Notes: generated by a model not told the origin, from the sequence alone. A DNA stretch of 16,640 bases from Bacteroidota bacterium (GCA_017860555.1 JAGDMJ010000012.1:1-16640); one strand, 5' to 3'; positions 8,334 through 15,546 are shown, counted from the first letter of the stretch. A program made the numbers and translations.

Positions 8334-9127
8334 TTGGCAGAAAGAAGGCCATTGGCCGTGATCGTCTGCTGACCTTCGTCGGAGAGTATATAGTCAATGA
8401 AATCCTGGACCTCCTTTTCCGGGGTGCCCTTCACGAGCAGGAAGATCGGTCTCACAAGCTTATAGGTCCCATCGGTAATGGATTCGTTCGAGCACGCCTG
8501 CCCGTCAACCAGTAGCGCTTTGATCTTCTCGTTCAGCAGTCCGTGAGAAAGATAACCGATCGCATTCGCATCATTGGCCACAGTCTCCCGGATGGTCCCA
8601 TTGGAGTCCTGGATGAGCGCATCTTCTGTCAGACTGATATCGGTGATGATCTGCTCAAACGAGGAGCGCGTCCCGGAACCGGCCTCGCGTGATACCACCG
8701 TGACGGGAGCGTCTGCGCCTCCAACCTCCTTCCAGTTCTTGATCTTGCCGTTCATGATGTCACGGATCTGGTCCGTGGTGAGCGCGGAGACGCTGTTTGC
8801 CGGGTTGACGACGACGGCAATGCCGTCCCGGGCAGCGACTGTCGTGGTGAGGACTTGTGCTTCCTCGGGCAGTATCACGAGATCGGCCATTCCTATTTGG
8901 GCGGCACCTGAAATGGCCGACTGGATGCCGACAGCGGATCCCCCGCCTTGGACTGTAATGGTGACTTCACTCTGCTTGCTCATGTACTGGTCAGCGAGTT
9001 TTTCAGCAAACGGCTGGAACGCCGTGGAGCCAGCCATTGTAACTGATTTTGTTCCCCGGCCGCATCCGGGTGGCGAGGAAAGGATTGCAGCACAGCAAAG
9101 GAAGAGAAGGATATTCATCGTGCGCAT
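8330..9127 (-). CDS. pstS: Phosphate-binding protein PstS
   Basis: PstS is the extracytoplasmic receptor that delivers phosphate to PstCA. I start it at 9127 (265 residues): AAGGAG stands 7 nt upstream and the protein then begins directly with an export signal, MRTMNILLFLCCAAILSS. A Cys at residue 22 in SPPGC may be a lipid-anchored N-terminus, but the lipobox is poor because the residue three before it is Pro rather than Leu. Phosphate-binding loops match the family: GSTAFQPF (33-40), QGGGSAVGI (60-68), GMAD (79-82) and REAGSGTRSSFE (147-158). The product is compact, as in short PstS/PtsS-like proteins. The reading frame stays open for 115 codons further upstream, but that stretch lacks a signal and a homologue-like sequence, and I treat it as accidental. 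It is the first gene of the pstSCAB-phoU operon. Confidence 0.93.
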   Translation of the reverse strand: MRTMNILLFLCCAAILSSPPGCGRGTKSVTMAGSTAFQPFAEKLADQYMSKQSEVTITVQGGGSAVGIQSAISGAAQIGMADLVILPEEAQVLTTTVAARDGIAVVVNPANSVSALTTDQIRDIMNGKIKNWKEVGGADAPVTVVSREAGSGTRSSFEQIITDISLTEDALIQDSNGTIRETVANDANAIGYLSHGLLNEKIKALLVDGQACSNESITDGTYKLVRPIFLLVKGTPEKEVQDFIDYILSDEGQQTITANGLLSAK

Positions 9128-9145
9128 GTAATTGCTCCTTGCTAG

Positions 9146-9159
9146 GGATGTACACATCC
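9146..9159. promoter_or_regulatory. Inverted repeat just upstream of pstS
   Basis: The arms GGATGT and ACATCC are separated by 2 nt and centred about 25 nt before the pstS ATG, immediately upstream of the ribosome-binding site. It could be an operator at the transcription start or a small hairpin in the 5' leader. No regulator can be named from the sequence. Confidence 0.35.
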
Positions 9160-9166
9160 ATTCCTC

Positions 9167-9196
9167 AGAGTACCAGTCCCCTTGTGTGGGAGTCAC
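9167..9196 (-). promoter_or_regulatory. pstS: Weak candidate promoter for pstS
   Basis: Read on the minus strand, GTGACT (9191-9196) and TACTCT (9167-9172) stand 18 nt apart, and TG one base before the second hexamer gives an extended -10 look. The matches to TTGACA (4 of 6) and TATAAT (3 of 6) are modest. A weak core promoter is typical of activator-dependent Pho genes, but that is only compatible with this call, not proof. Confidence 0.25.
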
Positions 9197-9220
9197 GGTA
9201 TGGAATGAACTTCGGGCTTG

Positions 9221-9243
9221 AAAAAGCCGGGAGGAACTTCCGG
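9221..9243 (-). terminator. Possible intrinsic terminator after the TonB receptor
   Basis: On the minus strand CCGGAAG pairs with CTCCCGG across a 3-nt loop, with one A-C mismatch, and is followed by CTTTTTC. This is a plausible rho-independent terminator for the receptor transcript, but it lies about 190 nt past the receptor stop and about 95 nt before pstS. It could also act as an attenuator in a longer transcript. Confidence 0.35.
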
Positions 9244-9431
9244 ATTCACCATTGGACGCCCACATGAAGCCTTGCGGGCCGGATAAGGAAGTTGCATGGC
9301 CCAAATATCCGCATTTCTTGCCGGAAATGCAAGCCGCCGGAAACCAGCCTGTTTGTGTGACAACACCCGATAGCGGCTCGGAGAAGGGGTTTCTACGCGC
9401 TCTACGTCGGAGGGCGTGGAGGTTGGAACAT

Positions 9432-12431
9432 TCACAGCCGCACGCGCACCCCGGCCATCGCCGACAGGCCATACTGGTCGATCGCGACCGGAAATGATCG
9501 GTGCATGTTGTTCGTCACGTCCTCCTCGGTGTTGAGGTTGTTGACATTGACATAGACCTGGAGTCCTGCCCAGGGAAGCTCCTGCTTGACCGAGAGGTCC
9601 CAGCGGCCATACCGGCCCGACGTCGTCCTGAGCTGGGGCCACCAGTCGGGATTTCGGAAGATATTGTCCTGGAAGAGAAACGAGATGCGCGCCGAGAACC
9701 CCGCGTAGTCGTACCCCAGCATCAGATTCAGGACGTCATTCGGCTGGTTGAGAAGCCGCGCCGTGTAAAACGTATCGGCCACCACGCGCGTGGCGGTGCC
9801 GTCTTCTTCATACTGCCACTGCATGAGTGATTTCGGGTATTTTGCTTCGGAAAAGATATGCGTATAGTTCACGTTCAAGAGGAAACCTGAGAGAATACCC
9901 GGCAGGTACCAGAAATTTGTCTGCCATTCGGTCTCAAGTCCGTAGAGATCGACAGGGATTTTACTGTTGATATAGGTGCTGAGCTGGTAGTTCATCCCCC
10001 GGGCCTGCGGAAGGTCCGGAAACTCGCTCAGATCGCTCAGGAAACGAGTCGAAAAGAACACCAGCCCTTCGATCCTTTTGCGAAAGCCGTTGAATGAAAG
10101 GAGGCCGATCTCGTCGGTATGGAGCGCCACGACCAGGTCAACATTCTCCGAAGTCGACGGTTTGATCGCGAAGTTGTTGTAGGTAATCGCTCCGGTCATC
10201 GATATCAGATATCGGGGCGACAGAGTGCTGTAATCCGAATACACCAGCGTGTTCGTATAGGCCGCGCGCAGCTGGAGCCACTCCGTCGGTTGGTATTTCG
10301 CATGAACCATCGGCAGCCAGAGTCCGTGCGGCACGCTGACCGTTGCATTACTGCCTTGCACGCCGCGCGTCACCTCGATCCCGCGAAAACCTGTGTAATG
10401 GGTTGTCAAATTCTGATACCGCACCCCCGGCACGATCGAGAGGTTGTCGCCGAGCGACAGACTCGCCATTGCGTACACGGCGCTCTTGGTCTCATACCCG
10501 TCGTAATTGTTCAGCGTCGACGCCAGTCGATCCAGGGAGACGCCGCGTCCCCCGGCTGGTGCGAGGGTGGTCAGCAGATCCATGTCGAAGGCGTACGGCG
10601 CAGGGTAGGTGCCGTCGAGGAATTCCCCGACGGGGTATGAAGGATCGTAGACGCTCTTTGCGGAGAGGCTTCCTCCCGCGACTCCCATCGAAGTGAGGGC
10701 CCTGAGCAGTGCCTGGACGTCTCCCGAACCCGATTCCGTTGCATACTCATAACTGTGGCTGCGCCGCTGAATCATGCCGCCGATCTTGATGAATCCGAGA
10801 AGCCCATCGGTGATTGAGAATTCGCGCTGGAGGTCGACGTACCCCGCCAGTATCCTCTCCCGCGTCTCGGTTCCCCTCGCGGAGAGTCCGGTATATCTCG
10901 CTCTCGCTGGATCCAGAGCGAGGTCACGCATGGTGATCTCCGGGCCGTTGTACAGGTAGTCGCTCGGACGCGCCAATGCCTGCCGCTGCTGGAACGTGAA
11001 GTTCAACGCCCGGGGATCCAGGTTCTCCGAGAGGCCCTGCGTGAGCTTGAGATCGACATGGAACCAGGGAAGGTCCTGTTTGAGCGTGAACAGATTGCTC
11101 AGCACGTCGATAGAATTGTCATTGTAGCCGGCGCCGAAGACCGCCGACCCACCAGACACGGCGACCTGAATGTTCCTGTTTGCCGTGCGAGTCAGTCCGG
11201 AATTGTAAAAACTGATAAGATTGATTTCCCCGCCGTCGTGCTGAAAGTCCAGAACGACCGTCGCTCCTTTCCGTTCGCGCGTCCGGAAATTGTCGTTGAC
11301 CGTGATCGCGCTGACCGTCGGGATTGCGCTATAGCCTGCGGCTTTGTTGAGCAGCGTCATCGACGCGTACATGGTATTGTCGCTCAGATTGCGCCGCTCG
11401 AGCGAGCCCTGCAGAAAAATACCGAACGATTCATCGAAGAACCTGTTCTCAAGCGAAGCGACAAGTCGGTAGTCGTTCCGGGTGTTCTTCAAACCGTTGT
11501 ACCCGCCCTCGGCGCGCAATTCGATGGAGGGAACCCACGTCAGGTTGCGTGGCGCCATCGGCGTCGTCCGTGCGGCTCGCCGCAGCGTGAAATTGATCGT
11601 CCCGCCGATCAGCGTCGCGTCCATGTCGGGCGTGACCGCCTTGATGACCTCAATGCCACCGAGCATATTGGACGAGATCATGCTCAGGTCTATCGCCCGG
11701 TCGCCGAGACGCGCGAGGGTGCCTGACACACCATCGACGCCGGTGATGTTGTTATTCGATGGTATATCGGTCGGAAGCTCGACCCCCTCGATGGTCACCT
11801 GGTTGTATTGCGGCGCCATGCCGCGGATGATGACCTGAGATCCCTCACCGCCCACCCTGATCAGGGCAACGCCCGGAAGGCGCCCAACGGCATCAGCCGC
11901 GGTCATGTCGGGGAGTTCCAGGATCTTCGCAGCAGAAACGACGTTCATGACGGGCAAGGCCCCAAGCTGCTGGCTGATCGCGGCGTTCTGCCCGATGGCC
12001 TGTCCGCTGACGACGATCTCCTCCCCCTCGATGGTGACCGGAAGAAGCCGGTAATCCTTGACCATGGCGCCGGTGGCTGGCGGGTTGACTGTGAGTTTCG
12101 ATTCGTAGGTCTGATAGCCGACAAAACTGACCTTCACCGGGTATTCGCCTGCGGAAATTCCGCGAATGGTGTACCTGCCGTTCACGTCGGTCGATGCGCC
12201 GAACCCGGTCCCAACGAACACCACATTGGCCCCGGGGAGGGGTTCTCCCGACTTCGCGTCCTTGACCGTTCCGCTCAGGGTGACCGATGCCTCGGTATGG
12301 GCGGTCAGGGAAGAGCAGAGGTGGATGACAATGAGGAGAGCCCAGCGGAAGCTGAAGGTGTTGTTATGAAGCCAGACTTTTTGGCTGAAAAACCGGGAAA
12401 AGGGGCGTTGCCATTCTGATGGGAAACTCAT
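9432..12431 (-). CDS. TonB-dependent outer-membrane receptor
   Basis: This 999-residue outer-membrane active transporter is presumably energised by TonB-ExbBD encoded elsewhere. A signal peptide spans about residues 26-48 (RWALLIVIHLCSSLTAHTEA, cleavage after Ala48), preceded by an unusually long hydrophilic N-region. Residues 50-128 form a carboxypeptidase-regulatory-like beta domain (SGTVKDAKSGEPLPGANVVF). The plug follows at about 155-285, with the motifs LPDMTAADAVGRLPGVAL, IIRGMAPQYNQVTIEGVELP and GGIEVIKAVTPDMDATLIGG. These resemble the receptor subfamily common in Xanthomonas and Caulobacter (TIGR01782-like). The rest is a 22-strand barrel. The protein ends in VRVRL, with Leu rather than the usual terminal aromatic residue. 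No SusD-like partner is adjacent, and the substrate cannot be read from the sequence. No alternative start exists between Met1 and the signal; the ribosome-binding site is weak. Confidence 0.9.
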   Translation of the reverse strand: MSFPSEWQRPFSRFFSQKVWLHNNTFSFRWALLIVIHLCSSLTAHTEASVTLSGTVKDAKSGEPLPGANVVFVGTGFGASTDVNGRYTIRGISAGEYPVKVSFVGYQTYESKLTVNPPATGAMVKDYRLLPVTIEGEEIVVSGQAIGQNAAISQQLGALPVMNVVSAAKILELPDMTAADAVGRLPGVALIRVGGEGSQVIIRGMAPQYNQVTIEGVELPTDIPSNNNITGVDGVSGTLARLGDRAIDLSMISSNMLGGIEVIKAVTPDMDATLIGGTINFTLRRAARTTPMAPRNLTWVPSIELRAEGGYNGLKNTRNDYRLVASLENRFFDESFGIFLQGSLERRNLSDNTMYASMTLLNKAAGYSAIPTVSAITVNDNFRTRERKGATVVLDFQHDGGEINLISFYNSGLTRTANRNIQVAVSGGSAVFGAGYNDNSIDVLSNLFTLKQDLPWFHVDLKLTQGLSENLDPRALNFTFQQRQALARPSDYLYNGPEITMRDLALDPARARYTGLSARGTETRERILAGYVDLQREFSITDGLLGFIKIGGMIQRRSHSYEYATESGSGDVQALLRALTSMGVAGGSLSAKSVYDPSYPVGEFLDGTYPAPYAFDMDLLTTLAPAGGRGVSLDRLASTLNNYDGYETKSAVYAMASLSLGDNLSIVPGVRYQNLTTHYTGFRGIEVTRGVQGSNATVSVPHGLWLPMVHAKYQPTEWLQLRAAYTNTLVYSDYSTLSPRYLISMTGAITYNNFAIKPSTSENVDLVVALHTDEIGLLSFNGFRKRIEGLVFFSTRFLSDLSEFPDLPQARGMNYQLSTYINSKIPVDLYGLETEWQTNFWYLPGILSGFLLNVNYTHIFSEAKYPKSLMQWQYEEDGTATRVVADTFYTARLLNQPNDVLNLMLGYDYAGFSARISFLFQDNIFRNPDWWPQLRTTSGRYGRWDLSVKQELPWAGLQVYVNVNNLNTEEDVTNNMHRSFPVAIDQYGLSAMAGVRVRL

Positions 12432-12572
12432 TCGTTCGTTGCTTTGGCCTTCGTCGTAAATCCAGTGGAACTGCGCAGCACGGAAGCGGGAGGATGAGTC
12501 CTTTCCTTCTTTCTGCTCGAGATAAGCACGCTCTGTCTCGTTCCCGGCCGAATTTCCGTGCAGTACGGATGA

Positions 12573-12597
12573 GGATATCTATATATAAGGAATATCC
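12573..12597. promoter_or_regulatory. Inverted repeat over the receptor promoter
   Basis: GGATAT at 12573-12578 and ATATCC at 12592-12597 are inverted around 13 AT-rich nt containing TATATATA. The element covers the candidate -10 and start region of the TonB-receptor promoter, the classical position for a repressor operator. The regulator is unknown and 6-bp arms are short, so this is only suggestive. Confidence 0.35.
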
Positions 12598-12610
12598 AGA
12601 GGAATGTCTA
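12582..12610 (-). promoter_or_regulatory. Candidate sigma-70-type promoter for the TonB receptor
   Basis: Read on the minus strand, TAGACA (12605-12610; 5 of 6 to TTGACA) and TATATA (12582-12587; 4 of 6 to TATAAT) are separated by exactly 17 nt. The predicted start near 12575 gives a leader of about 145 nt before the receptor ATG. If the organism uses a Bacteroidota-type primary sigma factor the true elements may differ. Confidence 0.45.
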
Positions 12611-12705
12611 TCGAAAAGCAGAGGATGATTTGCGATATCAGAGGCGATTCAGGAGAGAACGACGCGCACTGTCCCTGATTGCATTTTGCCCGGAGAGTAA
12701 GTACG

Positions 12706-12715
12706 TTCGTACGAA
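12706..12715. promoter_or_regulatory. Perfect 10-bp palindrome upstream of the serine hydrolase
   Basis: TTCGTACGAA is perfectly self-complementary and lies 32 nt before the ATG at 12748, overlapping a second inverted pair GTACG/CGTAC (12701-12712). Its place between the probable promoter and the ribosome-binding site would suit an operator. A 10-bp palindrome can also arise by chance in a window this size. Confidence 0.3.
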
Positions 12716-12747
12716 TTTCATGCTGACAAATAAGGAGTAGGTCCATC

Positions 12748-14217
12748 ATGAAATACATCGTAATTCTGTTGGGGCTCCTGTCACTTCACGGTCCAGGAGC
12801 AGGTTCCACCGGTGTTGCTGGGGTGGAACAGGGAGAAACCGTTGCCGTCATACGCGCATACCTTGACACGCTCGAGCATGAGGGGTTCTCTGGGGCGGTC
12901 CTTGTCGAATTCCGGGGGAAGGTCGTGATTTCGGAGGGATATGGGTACAGCAACGTCGAGAAGAAGCTGAAGAACTCCACGCGAACAGTCTTCGACATCG
13001 GCTCGGTCACCAAGCAGTTTACCGCAGCCGCGATCATGAAGCTGGAGATGGGGGGGAGGTTATCGACCGAAGACAGGCTGTCGAAGTACTTCAAGAATGT
13101 GCCCGCCGGCAAGTCCGAGATCACGATTCATCAACTCCTGAGGCACTCCTCGGGGCTCGTGAGCAATGTCGGCGGGGACTACGAGCGCATCGCCGAAGCT
13201 GCTTTCGTGGATACAGTCATGAAAAGTCCACTCAAATTCCGGCCTGGCACCGCCTTCTCGTATTCGAACATCGGGTACAGCCTCCTGGGTATGATTGTCG
13301 AAAAGGTTTCCGGGATGCCGTACGAGAGCTTTCTGTACCGGAACCTCTGGCACCCCGCTGGAATGGAGCAGACCGGCTACAGGCGGCCCGATTTCAGTGA
13401 TGACCTTGTGGCGACAGGGTACCAGAACGATGATCGCGTCTGGGGGAAGCCGATGGAGAAGCAATGGGATGAGGACGGTCCCTTCTGGCACCTGAAGGGG
13501 AACGGCGGGATCCTGTCGACTGTGGAAGACATGTTTCGATGGAATCAAGCGCTCCTGACTGATCGTGTCCTTTCGGAAGGCGCCAAGGCGAAACTATACC
13601 GCCCGAAGTTGAGGGAAGGGGAGGACTCGGCTTCATATTATGCCTACGGATGGGACGTTCACAGGACACCGAGAGGCACGACGTTCTATTGGCACAATGG
13701 CTCGAACGGGATCTTCTTTGCCGACTTCTACCGGTTCATCGATGAAGGCACCACCGTCATTGTCTTGACCAATAAATCAAACGGCTTCCAGGGGACGGGA
13801 CGCGAAGTTGCCAGGATGCTGTTCTCTCCGGATTATGAGGCCGTTGTGCCGATCGCCGACAACGAGCGGAACCGGTCATTCACGGACCATGTCATCGAAA
13901 CCGCGATGCAGCAGGGGGCTGAGGCTGCGACGAACGAACGGGCGAAGGCGAAGCCGGGCCAGCACCTTCTGGAAGGGCGTGTGAACGAAAAGGGGTATGA
14001 GCTTCTCCAGGGAGGCAGCGCGAAGCAGGCGGTTGATGTTTTCCGGATCAACGTGCAGGCGTTCCCCAAGTCGGCCAACACGTACGATAGCCTGGGTGAG
14101 GCATATCTGATGACCGGCGACACCACTCTGGCCATCGAGAACTACAGCAAAAGCCTGGCGTTGGACCCCGAAAACGAAAACGCCCGGGAGGTGCTGAAGC
14201 GGCTACAGGCAAAGTGA
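12748..14217 (+). CDS. Exported serine hydrolase (class C beta-lactamase/DD-peptidase fold) with TPR tail
   Basis: This 489-residue protein has an N-terminal signal (MKYIVILLGLLSLHGPGAGS) and the Beta-lactamase (PF00144) fold at about 30-365. The three active-site elements are present: Ser86-Val-Thr-Lys89 (SxxK nucleophile and base), Tyr172-Ser-Asn174 (YxN) and His316-Asn-Gly318 (HxG in place of KTG). The family includes DD-peptidases, esterases and D-amino-acid amidases as well as AmpC, and the HNG triad is typical of the non-beta-lactamase members. A peptidase or esterase acting in the periplasm is therefore more likely than antibiotic resistance. Residues about 410-489 form about two TPR units (YELLQGGSAKQAVDVFR and ANTYDSLGEAYLMTGDTTLA), a protein-protein docking tail. 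AAGGAG lies 10 nt upstream of the ATG. The gene is divergent from the TonB receptor and appears monocistronic. Confidence 0.9.
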   Translation: MKYIVILLGLLSLHGPGAGSTGVAGVEQGETVAVIRAYLDTLEHEGFSGAVLVEFRGKVVISEGYGYSNVEKKLKNSTRTVFDIGSVTKQFTAAAIMKLEMGGRLSTEDRLSKYFKNVPAGKSEITIHQLLRHSSGLVSNVGGDYERIAEAAFVDTVMKSPLKFRPGTAFSYSNIGYSLLGMIVEKVSGMPYESFLYRNLWHPAGMEQTGYRRPDFSDDLVATGYQNDDRVWGKPMEKQWDEDGPFWHLKGNGGILSTVEDMFRWNQALLTDRVLSEGAKAKLYRPKLREGEDSASYYAYGWDVHRTPRGTTFYWHNGSNGIFFADFYRFIDEGTTVIVLTNKSNGFQGTGREVARMLFSPDYEAVVPIADNERNRSFTDHVIETAMQQGAEAATNERAKAKPGQHLLEGRVNEKGYELLQGGSAKQAVDVFRINVQAFPKSANTYDSLGEAYLMTGDTTLAIENYSKSLALDPENENAREVLKRLQAK

Positions 14218-14254
14218 GGATGGGGTCTTTTTGTTCTCACCTGCTTTTCCGCAT

Positions 14255-14283
14255 TTGATTTTGGCATTCCGCTGCTCTATCTT
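14255..14283 (+). promoter_or_regulatory. Candidate promoter of the methyltransferase gene
   Basis: TTGATT (14255-14260) and TATCTT (14278-14283) are separated by 17 nt, each matching 4 of 6 consensus bases. Transcription would start near 14290, about 50 nt before the ATG. The -10 region runs into TCTTACGGAAGAA (14280-14292), the same 13 bases that open this window 67 nt before the first GxGYxYP gene. Confidence 0.4.
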
Positions 14284-14340
14284 ACGGAAGAACCTGTCCC
14301 ACCCAGCCGGATCTCCACCGATCTCGAGAGGAGCCACCAT

Positions 14341-15438
14341 ATGGCAAAAGCCCACCGTCCCGCGACACCCAGCGCTTCATCCCCGCTCGATCCACTGATC
14401 GAACGGGTCAGCCAATTCTCCGCGGACCATTACTGGGACCTCGGCAAGTTTCTTGTCGAGCGGGTGATCCCTGCCGCGTTGAAGGAAGGAGTCTATGCCG
14501 AACAGATCTTGAAGCGCATGGCAGAGATGCCCGGATTCAAGTTCCCGTACTCGATGCTCAAGCAGTGTCAGCGTTACTACACGTATTACCCGGACGTCGA
14601 GAAGCGTCCGCTCCCCGAAGGGTTCTATTTCGAACTTGCGACAAAGGTCGAGGAGAGCAAATTACGGGACCGCTACGAAAAGCTGGCCATTGCAAACAAG
14701 TGGACGATCTCCGACCTTCAGAAGAAAATCCGCGACGACGAGCTGGCCCGCCGTGAGGATGAGAAGACGCGCTACGGCTTTGACCTCAAACAAAAGAACA
14801 TCTGGTCGTTTGATATTCCGGATCCGAGATTCGGCAAGCCGAACATGAAAGGCCGGCTTCCGGGCCAGATCGTTGCCAATGCGCTGTACTACTACACGGG
14901 ACCGGGCTGGGTGGTCGTCGATCCGATGGCGGGCAGCGGCACCACGGGCGATGTCATTGATGCGCTGCCCTACTTCAAGGACCGCACGTTCCGGATGTAT
15001 GACATCGAGCCGTGCGATTCCCGCGTCAAACGGGTAAACATCCTGCAAACCGGCATCCCTGAACAAACAGGCTCAGTAGACTACGTGTTTCTTGATCCTC
15101 CGCACGATTTTTACCCGCGGGGGACAGAGCCTGAATTCACTCCAGCCACGTCGATGACGGAAACCCTGACCAAGTTCAAGACGATCGTCCGGGAGTGCGC
15201 GCGCATTTTGAAGCCGGGCGGGCGGGTATCCATCGTCGTCGAACCCACAGTTGGTCCCTTCGGCATCATCGATTTTCCGTTCGAGGTCACCAGCCTGGCA
15301 CGAGGTCTCGGCCTGGCATCGCACAGCAAGGTGTATCTCCCGCGCCGATCTGACAGCGGCCGGACGATGGTTTCCGTGGAATCAATGAAGAACCCGCTGT
15401 CGGATTGTCGCGAGCTGCTCACGTTCGAGAAACAGTAG
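14341..15438 (+). CDS. DNA methyltransferase (N4/N6 type) with DUF1016_N-like N-terminal domain
   Basis: This 365-residue, probably cytoplasmic protein is likely a SAM-dependent amino-methylase of DNA bases. Residues about 25-135 are helical and resemble the DUF1016_N/YhcG recognition domain: YWDLGKFLVE, then YAEQILKRM, QRYYTYYP, LRDRYEKLAIANKWTISDL. Residues about 165-335 are the Rossmann methylase: a motif X-like GRLPGQIVANALYYYT (171-186), SAM-binding motif I DPMAGSGTT (194-202), acidic Asp221 (MYDIEP) and catalytic motif IV DPPH (252-255) in VFLDPPHDF. The order is X, I, then IV. DPPH is unusual, since the last position is normally Tyr, Phe or Trp. No endonuclease or specificity subunit lies beside it, so it looks solitary. 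AGGAG at 14329-14333, 7 nt before the ATG, supports the start. Target sequence and methylated base cannot be predicted, and an RNA substrate is not excluded. Confidence 0.8.
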   Translation: MAKAHRPATPSASSPLDPLIERVSQFSADHYWDLGKFLVERVIPAALKEGVYAEQILKRMAEMPGFKFPYSMLKQCQRYYTYYPDVEKRPLPEGFYFELATKVEESKLRDRYEKLAIANKWTISDLQKKIRDDELARREDEKTRYGFDLKQKNIWSFDIPDPRFGKPNMKGRLPGQIVANALYYYTGPGWVVVDPMAGSGTTGDVIDALPYFKDRTFRMYDIEPCDSRVKRVNILQTGIPEQTGSVDYVFLDPPHDFYPRGTEPEFTPATSMTETLTKFKTIVRECARILKPGGRVSIVVEPTVGPFGIIDFPFEVTSLARGLGLASHSKVYLPRRSDSGRTMVSVESMKNPLSDCRELLTFEKQ

Positions 15439-15510
15439 CCCGGCAACAAGGTAGCGTTTGCTCAGTGGACGTGGGCGACTCCGGTCCAGACGGGGTACGG
15501 AGCGCATACA

Positions 15511-15546
15511 ATGAAAATGCCGCCCTATGTTGGGCGGCATTTTCAT
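15511..15546. terminator. Bidirectional intrinsic terminator
   Basis: Perfect 15-bp arms, ATGAAAATGCCGCCC and GGGCGGCATTTTCAT, enclose a 6-nt loop. The GC-rich core is flanked by A-rich and T-rich halves, so the hairpin can terminate both the rightward methyltransferase transcript (stop 73 nt before) and the leftward M16 peptidase transcript (stop about 50 nt away). This position between convergent genes is typical. Confidence 0.85.

Larger units (their letters stand above)
9128..9431 (-). other. Intergenic leader of the pst operon
   Basis: This 304-nt region lies between the TonB-receptor stop and pstS, both on the minus strand. It holds the pstS ribosome-binding site, an inverted repeat at 9146-9159, a weak promoter-like pair at 9167-9196, a terminator-like hairpin with a T-run at 9221-9243, and a second perfect 7-bp-stem hairpin at 9311-9330 (GCATTTC, 6-nt loop, GAAATGC) without a T-run. 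I find no convincing E. coli-style Pho box (tandem CTGTCAT-like repeats). No gene is supported here. Confidence 0.6.
12432..12747. other. Divergent intergenic regulatory region
   Basis: This 316-nt region separates the leftward TonB-receptor gene from the rightward serine hydrolase gene. It contains a promoter-like pair for the receptor, a GGATAT/ATATCC inverted repeat over it, a 10-bp perfect palindrome upstream of the hydrolase, and AAGGAG at 12732-12737, 10 nt before the hydrolase ATG. A 69-codon open frame here is not credible as a gene. The receptor would have a leader of about 145 nt. Confidence 0.6.

Noticed and set aside
9128..9472. N-terminal extension of pstS by 115 codons
   Set aside because: The extension lacks a signal peptide and family similarity and overlaps the receptor gene end, whereas the start at 9127 has AAGGAG and an immediate export signal.
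11058..12419. Two long plus-strand open frames opposite the N-terminal half of the TonB receptor
   Set aside because: They read as low-complexity Arg/Asp-rich antisense products of a well-supported receptor gene in GC-rich DNA.
12419..12628. 69-codon plus-strand frame in the receptor/hydrolase intergenic region
   Set aside because: No well-placed ribosome-binding site, basic low-complexity product, and it runs across the receptor promoter and its inverted repeat.
14214..14240. GTGAG/CTCAC inverted pair with a T-run after the serine hydrolase stop
   Set aside because: The T-run lies inside the loop and not after the stem, and the stem is only 5 bp, so it is not a credible terminator.
14341..15438. 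Complete restriction-modification system
   Set aside because: Neighbouring genes are a serine hydrolase and an M16 peptidase; no endonuclease or specificity subunit is visible.
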